24,235 nucleotides of DNA from UMGS1279 sp045577495 (GCA_045577495.1 JAZNIK010000010.1:1-24235); one strand, 5' to 3'; shown: positions 6,477 through 15,303, counted from the first letter of the stretch. A program made the numbers and translations. Notes: generated by a model not told the origin, from the sequence alone.

Positions 6477-6505
6477 ATTATATCATAAATTGCGATTTTT
6501 TGCAA
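6477..6505 (-). promoter_or_regulatory. promoter of the OPT/PqqD-like operon
   Basis: TTGCAA (6500-6505), 17-base spacer, perfect TATAAT (6477-6482) on the minus strand. The leader then contains a small palindrome (GTCTTTTAAAGAC, about 6450-6462) before the ribosome binding site. Confidence 0.8.
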
Positions 6506-6514
6506 CAAATTACG

Positions 6515-7951
6515 CTATTTTAAACTTTCCAAAATTTTTAGTAATAATTTGTAAGTTCTCACAGTTGAGGATATGCTAAGCCGCTCATCAAAAGTATGCA
6601 CATCGTACATTGTGGGGCCAAAAGCAATACAATCAATATCCTTTATTCCATCTGCAAAAATGGCACATTCAAGCCCTGCGTGGATTGCCTCAACCCTTGG
6701 CTCTTTATTGAAAAGTTTAATATAACAGGTTTTGAAAACCTCTTGCAATTTAGAACCACCTTTAAACTCCCATGGTGGATATTTACCGCTTACCTCTACC
6801 CTACTAGACTCTTTTTCAAAAAGGGCAGAAACCTTTTGCTCTAAGAATTCTAAAGCCGTAATTTTATTACTTCTTATCGCAAAATTAAACATAATATCTT
6901 TTTCGTTTGTTGCAAGAGCACCAAGATTTAACGAAGTCTGCACCAAGCCCTCTATTTGTGCGCTCATTTCCTGAATTCCGTTGGGTGACATTAGCAAACA
7001 ATATATCAAACTATCTTTATTTTCCAAAACCTCATATTCGCCAAAGCCATCTTTAATAAAGCTAAAGCAAAAATTGGGTTCTCTATCGGATATTTCTTGT
7101 TTTACTGTTTGCAAATACTGGGTTGCAATATTTATGAATTCGTATGCAGAATCTACCAAAATCTCAATAACAGAATTTTTTGTTATGGCGTTAGATTTAT
7201 CTCCGCCACCAATTTTTATAATATCAAAATTGGTAGTGTTATTCATATGGTTTAAAAATCTACCTGCCAAAACATTTGCATTAACTCTGCCCTTATCAAT
7301 TTCCACACCCGAATGACCACCAATTAAACCGCCGAGCGAGATTTTTAATGCCTCACCCTTTGCTATCACTCTTTTAATGGGCAAAAAAGCCTTTAAATCA
7401 CTTCCACCAGCGCAAGAAACGGTTAAAACTCCATCCTCTTCGGCATCAAGATTTATCATTCTTTTGGCAGAAAGTTTTTGCATATCAAGAGTTCCCGCTC
7501 CTAAAAGCCCTATCTCCTCATCGGTTGTAAAAACTGCCTCAATAGGTGGATGCCCTACATTATCACTTGATAAAATTGCCAAAATCATACTAACGGCAAT
7601 TCCATTATCTGCACCAAGTGTTGTACCCTTTGCAGATATAAAATCACCATCTAACAAAAGCTCTAATCCATCATTTAAAAAATCAATTTTATGGTTTTCT
7701 TGCTGTTGGCAAACCATATCCAAATGGCCTTGAAGTATAACAGGTTCGGAATTTTCAAAGCCCTTGGAGGCAGGTTTATAAATTATAACATTCCCTGCTG
7801 AATCGGTATAATAATCAAGTGAGTTTTTCTTAGCAAAATCAACACAATATTGAGATATTTTTTTCATATTCCCCGAGCCATGCGGAATAGCACTTATGTC
7901 TTCAAAAAACATAAAAACCTTATTTGGCTCTATTTTAGATAAAACGCTCAT
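6515..7951 (-). CDS. pepD: aminoacyl-histidine dipeptidase (PepD, M20 family)
   Basis: 478-residue cytoplasmic zinc peptidase that cleaves Xaa-His and other dipeptides. Order of motifs: IPHGSGN at 22-28, QGHLDMV at 74-80 (zinc ligand His76, Asp78), GADNGIA at 113-119 (bridging Asp115), TDEEIGLLGA at 143-152 (catalytic Glu145, ligand Glu146), NLDAEEDG at 167-174 (ligand Asp169), a dimerisation-lid middle part, and YDVHTFDE with ligand His452 near the end. The length matches E. coli PepD. AAGGGTG precedes the ATG. Directly followed on the same strand by the OPT transporter with its own promoter, it fits a peptide import-and-hydrolysis neighbourhood. Confidence 0.92.
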   Translation of the reverse strand: MSVLSKIEPNKVFMFFEDISAIPHGSGNMKKISQYCVDFAKKNSLDYYTDSAGNVIIYKPASKGFENSEPVILQGHLDMVCQQQENHKIDFLNDGLELLLDGDFISAKGTTLGADNGIAVSMILAILSSDNVGHPPIEAVFTTDEEIGLLGAGTLDMQKLSAKRMINLDAEEDGVLTVSCAGGSDLKAFLPIKRVIAKGEALKISLGGLIGGHSGVEIDKGRVNANVLAGRFLNHMNNTTNFDIIKIGGGDKSNAITKNSVIEILVDSAYEFINIATQYLQTVKQEISDREPNFCFSFIKDGFGEYEVLENKDSLIYCLLMSPNGIQEMSAQIEGLVQTSLNLGALATNEKDIMFNFAIRSNKITALEFLEQKVSALFEKESSRVEVSGKYPPWEFKGGSKLQEVFKTCYIKLFNKEPRVEAIHAGLECAIFADGIKDIDCIAFGPTMYDVHTFDERLSISSTVRTYKLLLKILESLK

Positions 7952-7980
7952 CTTTTCACCCTTAAACTCTTTTTTATTTT

Positions 7981-8013
7981 AAAAGCACCTACACAGTTGG
8001 TATAGGTGCTTTA
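7981..8013 (-). terminator. intrinsic terminator after the PAP2 gene
   Basis: AAAGCACCTA (7982-7991) pairs with TAGGTGCTTT (8003-8012). On the minus strand the stem runs into TTTTAAAATAAAAAA, a usable although broken T-tract, before the pepD ribosome binding site. Confidence 0.7.
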
Positions 8014-8032
8014 TATTATGATGCCTTGAATT

Positions 8033-8722
8033 TTAAAATATTTTTACCTTTTCTTTAAAATGCGGATACCAATATTTTTTACCGAATGCAATAATCTCAG
8101 CCAACAGACACATAGGTAATGCCACAAAAGCATCGACAACTGAATGTTGCTTTATAAATACCGTTGACAAGCAAACAAGTATGCAAAATACCGTTACGCC
8201 GACCTTCACACCAACACCCACAGTTCTATCCTTTATCCAAGCAGATGCTATACCTATTGAATAGCCAACGTGTAGTGAGGGACATACATTAGTATTAGTA
8301 TCTATTGTATAAAGCAAACTAACCAATTGGGTAAAAATATTATCCCTTTCAAACTCGGTGGGGCGAAGGTCTTGCCTATTAGGGAATAAAATATAAATCG
8401 CCATTGCAACCACCTGAGTTACAATTATAAAGGTCATAAACCTTTTAAAACTTCTAACACTATAAAGTGCAAAATATACAAGCGTTATTACAATCATCAA
8501 ATACCATAACACATAAGGAATGACAAAATATTCGCAAAAAGGAATTTTATCGTCCAACACGCTATGTATAACTCTGCACTTTTCGGCCGGAACAAAAAGT
8601 TCCGTTAACGCATAAAAAATAAAATAAAATATCCAACCATACAGAAGTTTTAAATGGCGAAATCTAGAGCTATTTAGTTTTGAAAATCTAAACTCTCGGT
8701 AATTTACCTCAGGCTTCTTCAT
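8033..8722 (-). CDS. PAP2-family membrane phosphatase / IPC-synthase-like
   Basis: 229 residues from the ATG at 8722, chosen because GAGGT lies 8 bases upstream; ATGs further upstream lack such a site. It has about six membrane segments, starting near residue 28. The three phosphatase motifs are recognisable: NRQDLRP at 115-121, NVCPSLH at 145-151 and KQHSVVD at 191-197 (catalytic His193, Asp197). CPSLH and QHSVVD are typical of the PAP2_3 branch that includes inositol phosphorylceramide synthases and other lipid head-group transferases. It could dephosphorylate undecaprenyl pyrophosphate or phosphatidate, or transfer a head group; the substrate is not readable. It is a single gene on the minus strand. 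Confidence 0.85.
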   Translation of the reverse strand: MKKPEVNYREFRFSKLNSSRFRHLKLLYGWIFYFIFYALTELFVPAEKCRVIHSVLDDKIPFCEYFVIPYVLWYLMIVITLVYFALYSVRSFKRFMTFIIVTQVVAMAIYILFPNRQDLRPTEFERDNIFTQLVSLLYTIDTNTNVCPSLHVGYSIGIASAWIKDRTVGVGVKVGVTVFCILVCLSTVFIKQHSVVDAFVALPMCLLAEIIAFGKKYWYPHFKEKVKIF

Positions 8723-8833
8723 TTTAATACCTCGCATATAACTAAACTTAACACGCAACTTGTTTATGATACCACATATTACTCAAAAAGTCCATTAAAT
8801 TTTGACATTATTTTGCAAAAAATTAAGCTACTT

Positions 8834-10111
8834 TTATTTTTTAACAATTACCGAAATACCATCGGGTATTGCCACAATTTTTGGGGTTTGATTATTTAAA
8901 ATCTGTTTTGCTTTTTGGATTGCCTCTTTAATAGAATGTGCAGGTATCATATGCATTTCTTCGACAGTTTTATCCTGCATTGAGGAGACATAAATAACCC
9001 TTGCGTGCATAAGTATTCTAAGCAGGATTTGACTCTCCCACTGGTCTGGCTCGGTTTGAGATTTACCCCTACTTAAAAACATTTGCATTGTTTTATTTAT
9101 ATCTTGCTCATCTGCGAGTTGGTGATATAAATCATCACCACCAACACCATCACTTGACTCTGCAAGCATTATTATAACGCCATCTTTTTTAACGGTTGCT
9201 TCTGCCGCCGTCATACCCTTAACCGCCTGATAAACGTTTTGGTCAAGCGGATAACCGCCGTTTGTTGTTATTGCTATATCCGCCTCTATAGCATTTACTC
9301 CGCAATATTTTGAAAGAAAATCCGTACCTGCTTTATGCGCTTTTTCTACATCTCCCGCTGAAGCAAAAATAACCTTTTTTTCTGAGTTTAACACAACATT
9401 GACAATAAAGGCTAACTTTGCCTTCTTTGCTGCCCAGAGCATATCGGTATGTATGGGATTGTTTTGCAAAATTCCCGTTCTTGCAAAAGGGCTTGCTATA
9501 AACTCTGAACAATGGTTGCCGAGCACTGTACTTCTGCCCGAAACACCCGGCAAAACACTTTTTCTTCCGCCTGAAAAACCTGCAAAAAAGTGAGGCTCAA
9601 TAAAGCCTTCGGCAATTAGTAAATCTGCATTAACCGCGATAGAATTAACCTCGCACTCACTACCTGAGGGTAAAGTTCCTATATCCACAAGTTTTTCTTT
9701 TTCATCGCAATCATGAATATAAATATTTTCATTATTTACTATTTCTTCCCCAAATTTATAAACAAGTTCTGCTTTTGTGGTGCCTCTATGGCAACCCGTT
9801 GCTATTAAAATTGTAATATTTACATTTGGATTTACACTTCGGATTTCGTTTAAAAGAATAGGCATTATAACCTTGCTGGGAACAGGTCTTGTATGGTCAC
9901 TTGCTATTATAACAATGTTTTTCTTGTTTCTTGCAAGTTCGCTTAAGGGTTTACTTCCAACAGGATTTTTTATAGCCTGCTCAACCAACTCAACCTCATT
10001 TAACAAAGGGACATAATCCTCAATGGCAGACTCTAAAACACCTGCCAACTCTTCATCATTAAAATTATAACTTAATTTTTCTTTGCCATATGGAAAAACT
10101 ACTTTTTTCAT
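8834..10111 (-). CDS. larA: nickel-pincer-dependent lactate racemase LarA
   Basis: 425 residues, against about 424 for the Lactiplantibacillus plantarum enzyme. It interconverts D- and L-lactate (or a related 2-hydroxyacid) with a covalently bound nickel-pincer nucleotide. Key residues fall at the same numbers as I recall for the L. plantarum enzyme: Asp72 and Arg75 in SDHTRPVP, His108 in GCHRG, His174 and the cofactor-binding Lys184 in EPHFFAGFSGGRKS, His200 in GNH, Gln295 and Lys298 in QNVYQAVKG, Trp358 in DQW. So it is probably a working enzyme. The cofactor-building larB, larC and larE are not in the window and must lie elsewhere. Its ATG shares one base with the stop of the ECF transporter gene (TAATG), so the pair is translationally coupled. 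No clear terminator follows. Confidence 0.92.
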   Translation of the reverse strand: MKKVVFPYGKEKLSYNFNDEELAGVLESAIEDYVPLLNEVELVEQAIKNPVGSKPLSELARNKKNIVIIASDHTRPVPSKVIMPILLNEIRSVNPNVNITILIATGCHRGTTKAELVYKFGEEIVNNENIYIHDCDEKEKLVDIGTLPSGSECEVNSIAVNADLLIAEGFIEPHFFAGFSGGRKSVLPGVSGRSTVLGNHCSEFIASPFARTGILQNNPIHTDMLWAAKKAKLAFIVNVVLNSEKKVIFASAGDVEKAHKAGTDFLSKYCGVNAIEADIAITTNGGYPLDQNVYQAVKGMTAAEATVKKDGVIIMLAESSDGVGGDDLYHQLADEQDINKTMQMFLSRGKSQTEPDQWESQILLRILMHARVIYVSSMQDKTVEEMHMIPAHSIKEAIQKAKQILNNQTPKIVAIPDGISVIVKK

Positions 10112-10647
10112 TATAACCCCTCTTTATTAGCCTTGATATTTACTATTGATACAATAAACGGAATTAGTATAAGTTGCAATATGATACCCGGCAGGGCGTC
10201 TAAAATTCCACCTGTTATAAAAGCTATAAAGGTAAAGGCTTTTCCGCTAAGTCCCAACAAAATAGTTTTAACAACACCCCAAACTACCCTACCGCTTAGC
10301 ATTGCAGTAATTAAAGAGAGGTAAATACTGGTAATATTTTTCGATTTAGCCTTAGAGTACAAAAGACCTACAACCAAGCCATATGTAGCAAGTTCAAGCG
10401 CCATCCAAACCGCATTGGGATAGATAGGCGGCATACCAAAAAGTAAGGAGCGAAAAAATGGCAACATAAACCCTACAGCAGCACCATATATTCCACCGCA
10501 TAAAAAACCGCAAAGCAGTACCGGAATATGCATTGGTAAAAGAGAGTCCCCAATTTCTTTAATTTGGAATGTAAAAAGAGGTAAAACAATACCTAATGCC
10601 AAAAAAAGCGATGAAATTATAAGACTTTTAACTTTATCGGTTTTCAT
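10111..10647 (-). CDS. ECF transporter substrate-binding (S) component
   Basis: 178 residues from the ATG at 10647, set by GGGGGGA 6 bases upstream. It has about five or six membrane helices: IISSLFLALGIVLPLF, then QIKEIGDSLLPMHIPVLLCGFLCGGIYGAAVGF, and three more to the C terminus. LPMHIPVLLCG followed by a Gly-rich helix is characteristic of ECF S components of the DUF3816 type, membrane vitamin or cofactor binders that share an energising EcfA/A'/T module encoded elsewhere. The substrate is not readable. Coupling to larA (TAATG) suggests the imported compound serves lactate racemisation or its nickel-pincer cofactor, for example a nicotinate-type precursor. That is inference. Confidence 0.85.
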   Translation of the reverse strand: MKTDKVKSLIISSLFLALGIVLPLFTFQIKEIGDSLLPMHIPVLLCGFLCGGIYGAAVGFMLPFFRSLLFGMPPIYPNAVWMALELATYGLVVGLLYSKAKSKNITSIYLSLITAMLSGRVVWGVVKTILLGLSGKAFTFIAFITGGILDALPGIILQLILIPFIVSIVNIKANKEGL

Positions 10648-10678
10648 AACATCCCCCCATATTATAAACAACGCAAAT

Positions 10679-10707
10679 ATTATATCACTGAATTTTACTA
10701 AGGGCAA
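10679..10707 (-). promoter_or_regulatory. promoter of the ECF/larA operon
   Basis: TTGCCC (10702-10707), 17-base spacer, perfect TATAAT (10679-10684) on the minus strand, 31 bases before the start codon. Confidence 0.75.
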
Positions 10708-10739
10708 CAAAATATTACAAAATCTTTCGGCTTTAAGCA

Positions 10740-10788
10740 AAATAAAAGCCTACTTATGCTGAAGTAGCATAAAAAGTAAGCTTTTACG
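10740..10788 (-). terminator. intrinsic terminator after the pseudokinase gene
   Basis: Two stacked stems (AAAAGC.TACTT / AAGTA.GCTTTT outside, TATGCT/AGCATA inside) followed on the minus strand by TTTTATTTT. It immediately follows the stop codon at 10792. Confidence 0.8.
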
Positions 10789-10791
10789 AAA

Positions 10792-13206
10792 TCAGTTATT
10801 CTCTAAAACCTCTACCACACAAGAGCCATCTGCCGTAATAATAAGCGTGCATTCACCAATAAGCTCTGATGTATCTAAATCGATTTCTCCCTCACAGATT
10901 TTGGTTTTAAGGGTATTACCATTACTGTCAACTACCTTGATTTCGGCAGTTTGTTCAGAGTCGTAGTATGTGCCCTCTCCGTCTGCTTTTATTACCAGTC
11001 CATCTATTTCATCGGCATTGAACTTTATTCTACGTTCCCCCTTATTAACAGAGGTGTATCCGAAAAGCACTGGCAATTCAGAGGTTATTTCGTTAGAAAA
11101 TAGCACGTTATCATAATAATTTTCTATTTTGATATTACAAACCGCCATACTTCTCAATTCTGTTACAATTAGCGTGTAATCGCCCTTGGGCAATAAAACC
11201 TTGCGCGAAATCCATTCGGTGCCGTGTATCATAATTGAATCTGTCACCTTTTCTCCCGAAGAATTTTTAATATAAAAATTGCAATCGGTCTCATAAGCAC
11301 AAGCCTCGGCAGGTGTAACGTTTATAAGAGAGGGTTTAGATAGAGAAAAATTAAAAACCGCTTCGCCGTTATTAACATTAGTTACCGAGGGAATATCAGG
11401 CAGCAGTTTACACGCCGACACACCGCTTTCAACATAAGCCCAGGAAAGCGAAATTTCCTTCATATCCTTAGGTGCCTTTTGGGTGAATATCTCAACATAA
11501 AAAGCACCTGCGTTAACGTTTATTTCGGTACCGTTTTCACCGCTTATTTCAGCATTTTTGATAAGTTCGTTTTGGTTTTTCTCCCTTATATTCACTAAAA
11601 GGGTTGCACCATCACTACTATCATCGTAGCCTAAAATTTTATAAGTTCCGCTACTATCAGCCTCATACTCAATTACCAAAGGCTCTTTGCCTGTAAACTC
11701 AAAATCCATTTCTGTTACTATCGGCATAGTTTTTAAATTATAACTATACGAAAAAACAGGTTTGGTGTTTTGCGATGTGCTCGAAGTTTCATTTTTTGAT
11801 GAGCTTTGATTTGAACTATTAGAACTAACCGACTCGGCATCAGAAGACATATTGACAGAAGTATAATTGTCCTTTGAATTTTGCTTTGAGGATGTTTTTG
11901 ATTCAACCCCAAAAATATCTAAAAATGATTTTTTAGAACTATTATCGGTGTTGGAATTCCCCGAACCGTAAAACCAACTTTCATCGGCAGTGTGGGAATT
12001 AGTTTTATTTGGATTTAAAACACCCTTTTGCTCACTATTGCCAAATAACATAAAAGCCAGTAAAGCAATAAGCAAAACTGCCAGTACGGTTATCCATATC
12101 CACAAACGCTTTTTAGTTGCTTTATTTTTAGGTTGCTTTACTTTATTTTTAAACTTTAAAAACTTATTTTTTATTATATCAAAAGTTTTTAAGGCGCCAA
12201 CCTTTGCCTTGCCATAGCAATACCAAAATACGCCAAGTGCATCGGCGAGTAAAATCATAGGCGACAATCTGCGGTTGTTTTTAACACTAATAAGTTCGCT
12301 ATAAAATGCGTTTAAGGTTTTAGTTCTTACCTCAATCTGCCAATTAAGTCCGTTTAAAAGTGCGGTTGAAAGGGATTTTTCAATAGAACTATCAACCTTA
12401 TTTGGTACTTCAATAGTTTCGCCTTTACATCGCAAAAAGGATATAGGCAGTGGATTTTTCAAAAGCAGATAATAAATTATTGCAGATAACGAATAAACGT
12501 CACTATAGGTTCCCCTCGATTTATTATTTAAAAACACCTCGGGAGCACAAAATTCCGGGTTTAAAACCTTAGCTCTATCATCAATATCTGTAACAAACTC
12601 ATAAAAGGGACTGCCAACACCAAAAACAAAAATCTCACCGCTATCTGTGATATAAATTGTATCGGGCGACAAAGCGCCATAAATCATATGGGAATTATGC
12701 AGAATCACAAGCTCACCGCAAAGCTTTTTTGCAATTTTTATTATATCGGGCTTACTAATTTTAGTCCCATTTTCTAAAAGGAATTTTAATGACTCGGCAT
12801 CAAAAAAAGAATACACCGCATATGCATTATTCTGCCAAACAAAAAGTTCTATGGTTCGAGGAAAAATCTTACAAAGATTTAACGTTGCTATGCTTTTAGA
12901 ATAGCTTAAAAATCTATCAATAAGTCTTTCGCGTGGTATTGTTGGTTTAAACTCTCCGTTTAAAAAGCATTCTGCCGTAAATTCTCGGATTAAAACCTTT
13001 ACATTGTTTTTAGCATCGTATGCCAAATAAACTACAGATACAGGTTCAATTTTAAAAATCTTACCAATATAATATCTATCGTTAAGAATTGTTCCAACAG
13101 GCAAAAAACCATTATTATTTGCTTCAGACAAAACCAATGAGCATTTAGGACATTTTTTTGCTCTTGTCCCTAATTCGTTGAAACAATTAGGACATCTTTT
13201 TTGCAA
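10792..13206 (-). CDS. membrane pseudokinase with N-terminal zinc ribbon and secreted beta-rich domain
   Basis: 804 residues from a TTG start; GAGGTG lies 8 bases upstream and an in-frame stop directly precedes it. Domains: zinc ribbon at 1-25 (C5/C8/C19/C22), protein-kinase fold at about 38-305, basic stretch, one membrane helix at about 368-388, Ser/Asn-rich tether to about 490, then two or more beta-rich extracellular modules. The kinase core has lost catalysis: the glycine loop reads KIFKIEPVSVV, the VAIK lysine is Arg74 (VLIRE), HRD is Tyr-Gly-Ala (176-178) and DFG Asp is Val194. The fold-supporting CAPE (220-223) and SDVYSL (235-240) remain. It probably signals by binding across the membrane rather than by phosphorylation. 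The tether and outer modules suggest it senses the envelope or surface. The Lrp gene lies 68 bases upstream without a terminator between. Confidence 0.85.
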   Translation of the reverse strand: MQKRCPNCFNELGTRAKKCPKCSLVLSEANNNGFLPVGTILNDRYYIGKIFKIEPVSVVYLAYDAKNNVKVLIREFTAECFLNGEFKPTIPRERLIDRFLSYSKSIATLNLCKIFPRTIELFVWQNNAYAVYSFFDAESLKFLLENGTKISKPDIIKIAKKLCGELVILHNSHMIYGALSPDTIYITDSGEIFVFGVGSPFYEFVTDIDDRAKVLNPEFCAPEVFLNNKSRGTYSDVYSLSAIIYYLLLKNPLPISFLRCKGETIEVPNKVDSSIEKSLSTALLNGLNWQIEVRTKTLNAFYSELISVKNNRRLSPMILLADALGVFWYCYGKAKVGALKTFDIIKNKFLKFKNKVKQPKNKATKKRLWIWITVLAVLLIALLAFMLFGNSEQKGVLNPNKTNSHTADESWFYGSGNSNTDNSSKKSFLDIFGVESKTSSKQNSKDNYTSVNMSSDAESVSSNSSNQSSSKNETSSTSQNTKPVFSYSYNLKTMPIVTEMDFEFTGKEPLVIEYEADSSGTYKILGYDDSSDGATLLVNIREKNQNELIKNAEISGENGTEINVNAGAFYVEIFTQKAPKDMKEISLSWAYVESGVSACKLLPDIPSVTNVNNGEAVFNFSLSKPSLINVTPAEACAYETDCNFYIKNSSGEKVTDSIMIHGTEWISRKVLLPKGDYTLIVTELRSMAVCNIKIENYYDNVLFSNEITSELPVLFGYTSVNKGERRIKFNADEIDGLVIKADGEGTYYDSEQTAEIKVVDSNGNTLKTKICEGEIDLDTSELIGECTLIITADGSCVVEVLENN

Positions 13207-13274
13207 CTAAACTACACCTCTTTAAAAAACATATCAATAACAAATATGCTTAAAGCTTTAAAAATATCATACAA

Positions 13275-13742
13275 TTAAAAATCAGTATCAGAATTTTTAT
13301 CAGACAACGCCAGAGCATCAACCCCTCTATGCTCCAGAGCGGTTGAAAATACAATCTGCGTTTCTGTGCTACCATAGGTTTGAAGTTTGCCTATAAACCC
13401 ATCAAGCGCCTCGGTTGTTTCAAAAGCAACCTTAATAAGCATTGAATAATGCCCTGTAACACAGTTGCATTCCAACACGTTGGGGTGCTTTGAAATAAAG
13501 GGATAAAATTCGGCTTTTTGAATCGGTTGAACCTCTAAATTTATAAAAGCTATTATAGGAAAGCCTAATTTTTTATGGTCAACAACTGCAGAGTAACTTT
13601 TAATAATTCCCTCTTTTTCTAGTCGCTCAATTCTTGTGGCGGTTGCGGGAGAGGATAAAAAAACCTGTTCTGCGAGTTGCTTTAGCGGTACCCTTGCATT
13701 TTTTTGCAAAAGAGAAATAAGTTTTAAATCTATAATATCCAT
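13275..13742 (-). CDS. Lrp/AsnC family transcriptional regulator
   Basis: 155 residues from the ATG at 13742, with GGAG 8 bases upstream. The N-terminal winged helix-turn-helix is at 3-50 (DLKLISLLQKNARVPLKQLAEQV and SPATATRIERLEKEGII). The RAM ligand-binding and oligomerisation domain runs from about 65, with VLECNCVTGHYSMLIKV typical of the family. It senses an amino acid or similar metabolite and controls metabolic genes. It has its own strong promoter, back to back with that of the DUF1273 gene. It may be read through into the pseudokinase gene. Confidence 0.92.
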   Translation of the reverse strand: MDIIDLKLISLLQKNARVPLKQLAEQVFLSSPATATRIERLEKEGIIKSYSAVVDHKKLGFPIIAFINLEVQPIQKAEFYPFISKHPNVLECNCVTGHYSMLIKVAFETTEALDGFIGKLQTYGSTETQIVFSTALEHRGVDALALSDKNSDTDF

Positions 13743-13766
13743 TCCAAACACTCCTTTAATGTTAAA

Positions 13767-13795
13767 ATTATAAACCAAAAATTGCCCAAAGTCAA
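13767..13795 (-). promoter_or_regulatory. promoter of the Lrp gene
   Basis: TTGACT (13790-13795), 17-base spacer, TATAAT (13767-13772) on the minus strand, close to consensus. The ATG lies 24 bases past the -10 box. Confidence 0.85.
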
Positions 13796-13897
13796 CTTTA
13801 AAACCCTAACTTACTTAAGATTTTAAAGCGAACTTTTATGTCCATTTTACAATTACAACAAAAAAGATATTTTTTTAAAAAATGAGATAAATATTTG

Positions 13898-13926
13898 TTG
13901 ATTTTTTATTCAAAATCATTTATACT
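13898..13926 (+). promoter_or_regulatory. promoter of the DUF1273/SLOG gene
   Basis: TTGATT (13898-13903), 17-base spacer, TATACT (13921-13926), ending 30 bases before the ATG. The 100 bases between this and the divergent Lrp promoter are very AT-rich and could hold Lrp sites; no clear palindrome was seen there. Confidence 0.75.
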
Positions 13927-13956
13927 GTATATATTGTTGCTTGGAGGTTTGATACT

Positions 13957-14511
13957 ATGGATTTATTAGAGTTAGACCGCGAAACCACCTGTTGTTTTTC
14001 GGGCTATCGTCCATATAAATATGATTTTAAATTTAAAAGCGGCGACCCCGATTACGACCAGCTTGAAAACGACCTTTTAAACGCCATAATTAAAAGCTAT
14101 AAAGACGGCTACCGCACCTTTGTTTGCGGTGGAGCTATGGGGTTTGACCTACTTGGTGGGCAAATAGTTATTTCTGCAAAAAAACAATTTAAGGATATAA
14201 AGCTTGTTTGTATGTTGGCTTTTGAGGGTCAGCCTAACGATTTTCCTCCAAAATGGTATGATAAATATCAATCTGTTTTACAGGAGTGCGACCACATAGA
14301 TTATATATCTAAAGAATATATCCCCGGTTGTTATTATGACCGAAATAAAAAGATGGTAAACGCATCTTCAAGAGTTATAACATATTTTGATGGTAAAATG
14401 GGTGGCACTGCACGTACAATCGCCTATGCACAAAAAAGCAGGCTTGACATTTTGAATTTATGCGCCGAGGCTCCAATGCCCGACCAAGTATCATTTTTTC
14501 TTGGGTATTAA
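13957..14511 (+). CDS. DUF1273/YpsA-like SLOG-domain protein
   Basis: 184 residues, ATG preceded by GGAGG. It is a Rossmann-like SLOG fold: CCFSGYRPYK at 12-21, CGGAMGFDLLGGQ at 57-69 (the glycine-rich nucleotide or ligand site), then KMVNASSRVITYFDGKMGGTARTIAYA, the characteristic second half of the pocket. B. subtilis YpsA, of this family, affects cell division and stress behaviour. SLOG proteins bind nucleotides or nucleotide-derived ligands, but no reaction is assured. It is a single-gene unit with its own promoter and terminator. Confidence 0.88.
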   Translation: MDLLELDRETTCCFSGYRPYKYDFKFKSGDPDYDQLENDLLNAIIKSYKDGYRTFVCGGAMGFDLLGGQIVISAKKQFKDIKLVCMLAFEGQPNDFPPKWYDKYQSVLQECDHIDYISKEYIPGCYYDRNKKMVNASSRVITYFDGKMGGTARTIAYAQKSRLDILNLCAEAPMPDQVSFFLGY

Positions 14512-14530
14512 AAACCCACACAATAAATTA

Positions 14531-14566
14531 AGCAGTCAATGATTTTTTTCATTGACTGCTTTTTGT
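14531..14566. terminator. bidirectional intrinsic terminator
   Basis: AGCAGTCAATG (14531-14541) pairs perfectly with CATTGACTGCT (14550-14560), followed by TTTTGTTTT. It separates the convergent DUF1273 and SDR genes. Confidence 0.9.
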
Positions 14567-14571
14567 TTTAT

Positions 14572-15303
14572 CTAAATAACGATTCCGCCATTTGGGCTTA
14601 AAACCTGACCCGTAACAAAATCTGCAAGGTCCGCCATATAAAAAACTGCCTTGGCGACCTCTTCGGGAGTGCCTATTCTACCCAGAGGAGTTTCATCTGC
14701 TAGTTCACCCATAACGCTTAAATCAAGGTTTGAGTTCATTTCGGTATCTATCACACCGGGAGCAACGCAGTTAACCCTTATATTACTTGGTCCCAATTCT
14801 TTAGCCAACGCCTTTGTTAGACCAATAATACCCGCCTTTGTTGCCGAATAATGCACCTCGCAAGAAGCTCCTGTTATTCCCCATATTGAAGAAATATTAA
14901 CAATACTTCCACTTTTTTGATTAACCATAATTGGAGTTACGGCACGACAAGCATAAAAAACGCCGCTTAAATTAGTTTGAAGCATATTTTGCCAATCATC
15001 ATTAGATATATCTGTTATTAACTTTTGCTCTGCAATACCTGCATTGTTAACCAAAACATCTAATCTGCCAAAACAGTTAACCGCCTGTTTTATTACCGAC
15101 TCAACCATTACGGGGTTAGATACGTCACACTTAAAAGCATAGGCTTCTCGCCCACTCGCTTTCATATTTTCCAAAAATGCTTTTGCAGAATATTCAGATT
15201 TATTATAAGTAATTGCAACCTTATAGCCCTGCTCTGCAAAAAACATTGCAGTTTCAAGTCCAATACCGCGAGAACCACCCATAATAAGCACTGATTTTGG
15301 CAT
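14572..15303 (-). CDS. FabG-like SDR oxidoreductase
   Basis: 243-residue classical SDR: GGSRGIG cofactor site at 9-15, NNAG at 86-89, catalytic Asn111, Ser139 (NISSIWG), Tyr152 and Lys156 (YSATK), and GQVLSPNGGIVI at the end. Such proteins are annotated as 3-oxoacyl-ACP reductase. Because no fatty-acid genes are near, other roles are open, including the YmfI-type reduction of 5-aminopentanonyl-modified elongation factor P found in Firmicutes. GGAGG is 8 bases before the ATG, and a consensus promoter lies at 15330-15358. Confidence 0.9.
   Translation of the reverse strand: MPKSVLIMGGSRGIGLETAMFFAEQGYKVAITYNKSEYSAKAFLENMKASGREAYAFKCDVSNPVMVESVIKQAVNCFGRLDVLVNNAGIAEQKLITDISNDDWQNMLQTNLSGVFYACRAVTPIMVNQKSGSIVNISSIWGITGASCEVHYSATKAGIIGLTKALAKELGPSNIRVNCVAPGVIDTEMNSNLDLSVMGELADETPLGRIGTPEEVAKAVFYMADLADFVTGQVLSPNGGIVI

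Noticed and set aside
13801..13897. additional gene or RNA between the Lrp and DUF1273 genes
   Set aside because: Very AT-rich, with no open frame with a start signal and no stable hairpin. It looks like upstream promoter DNA.
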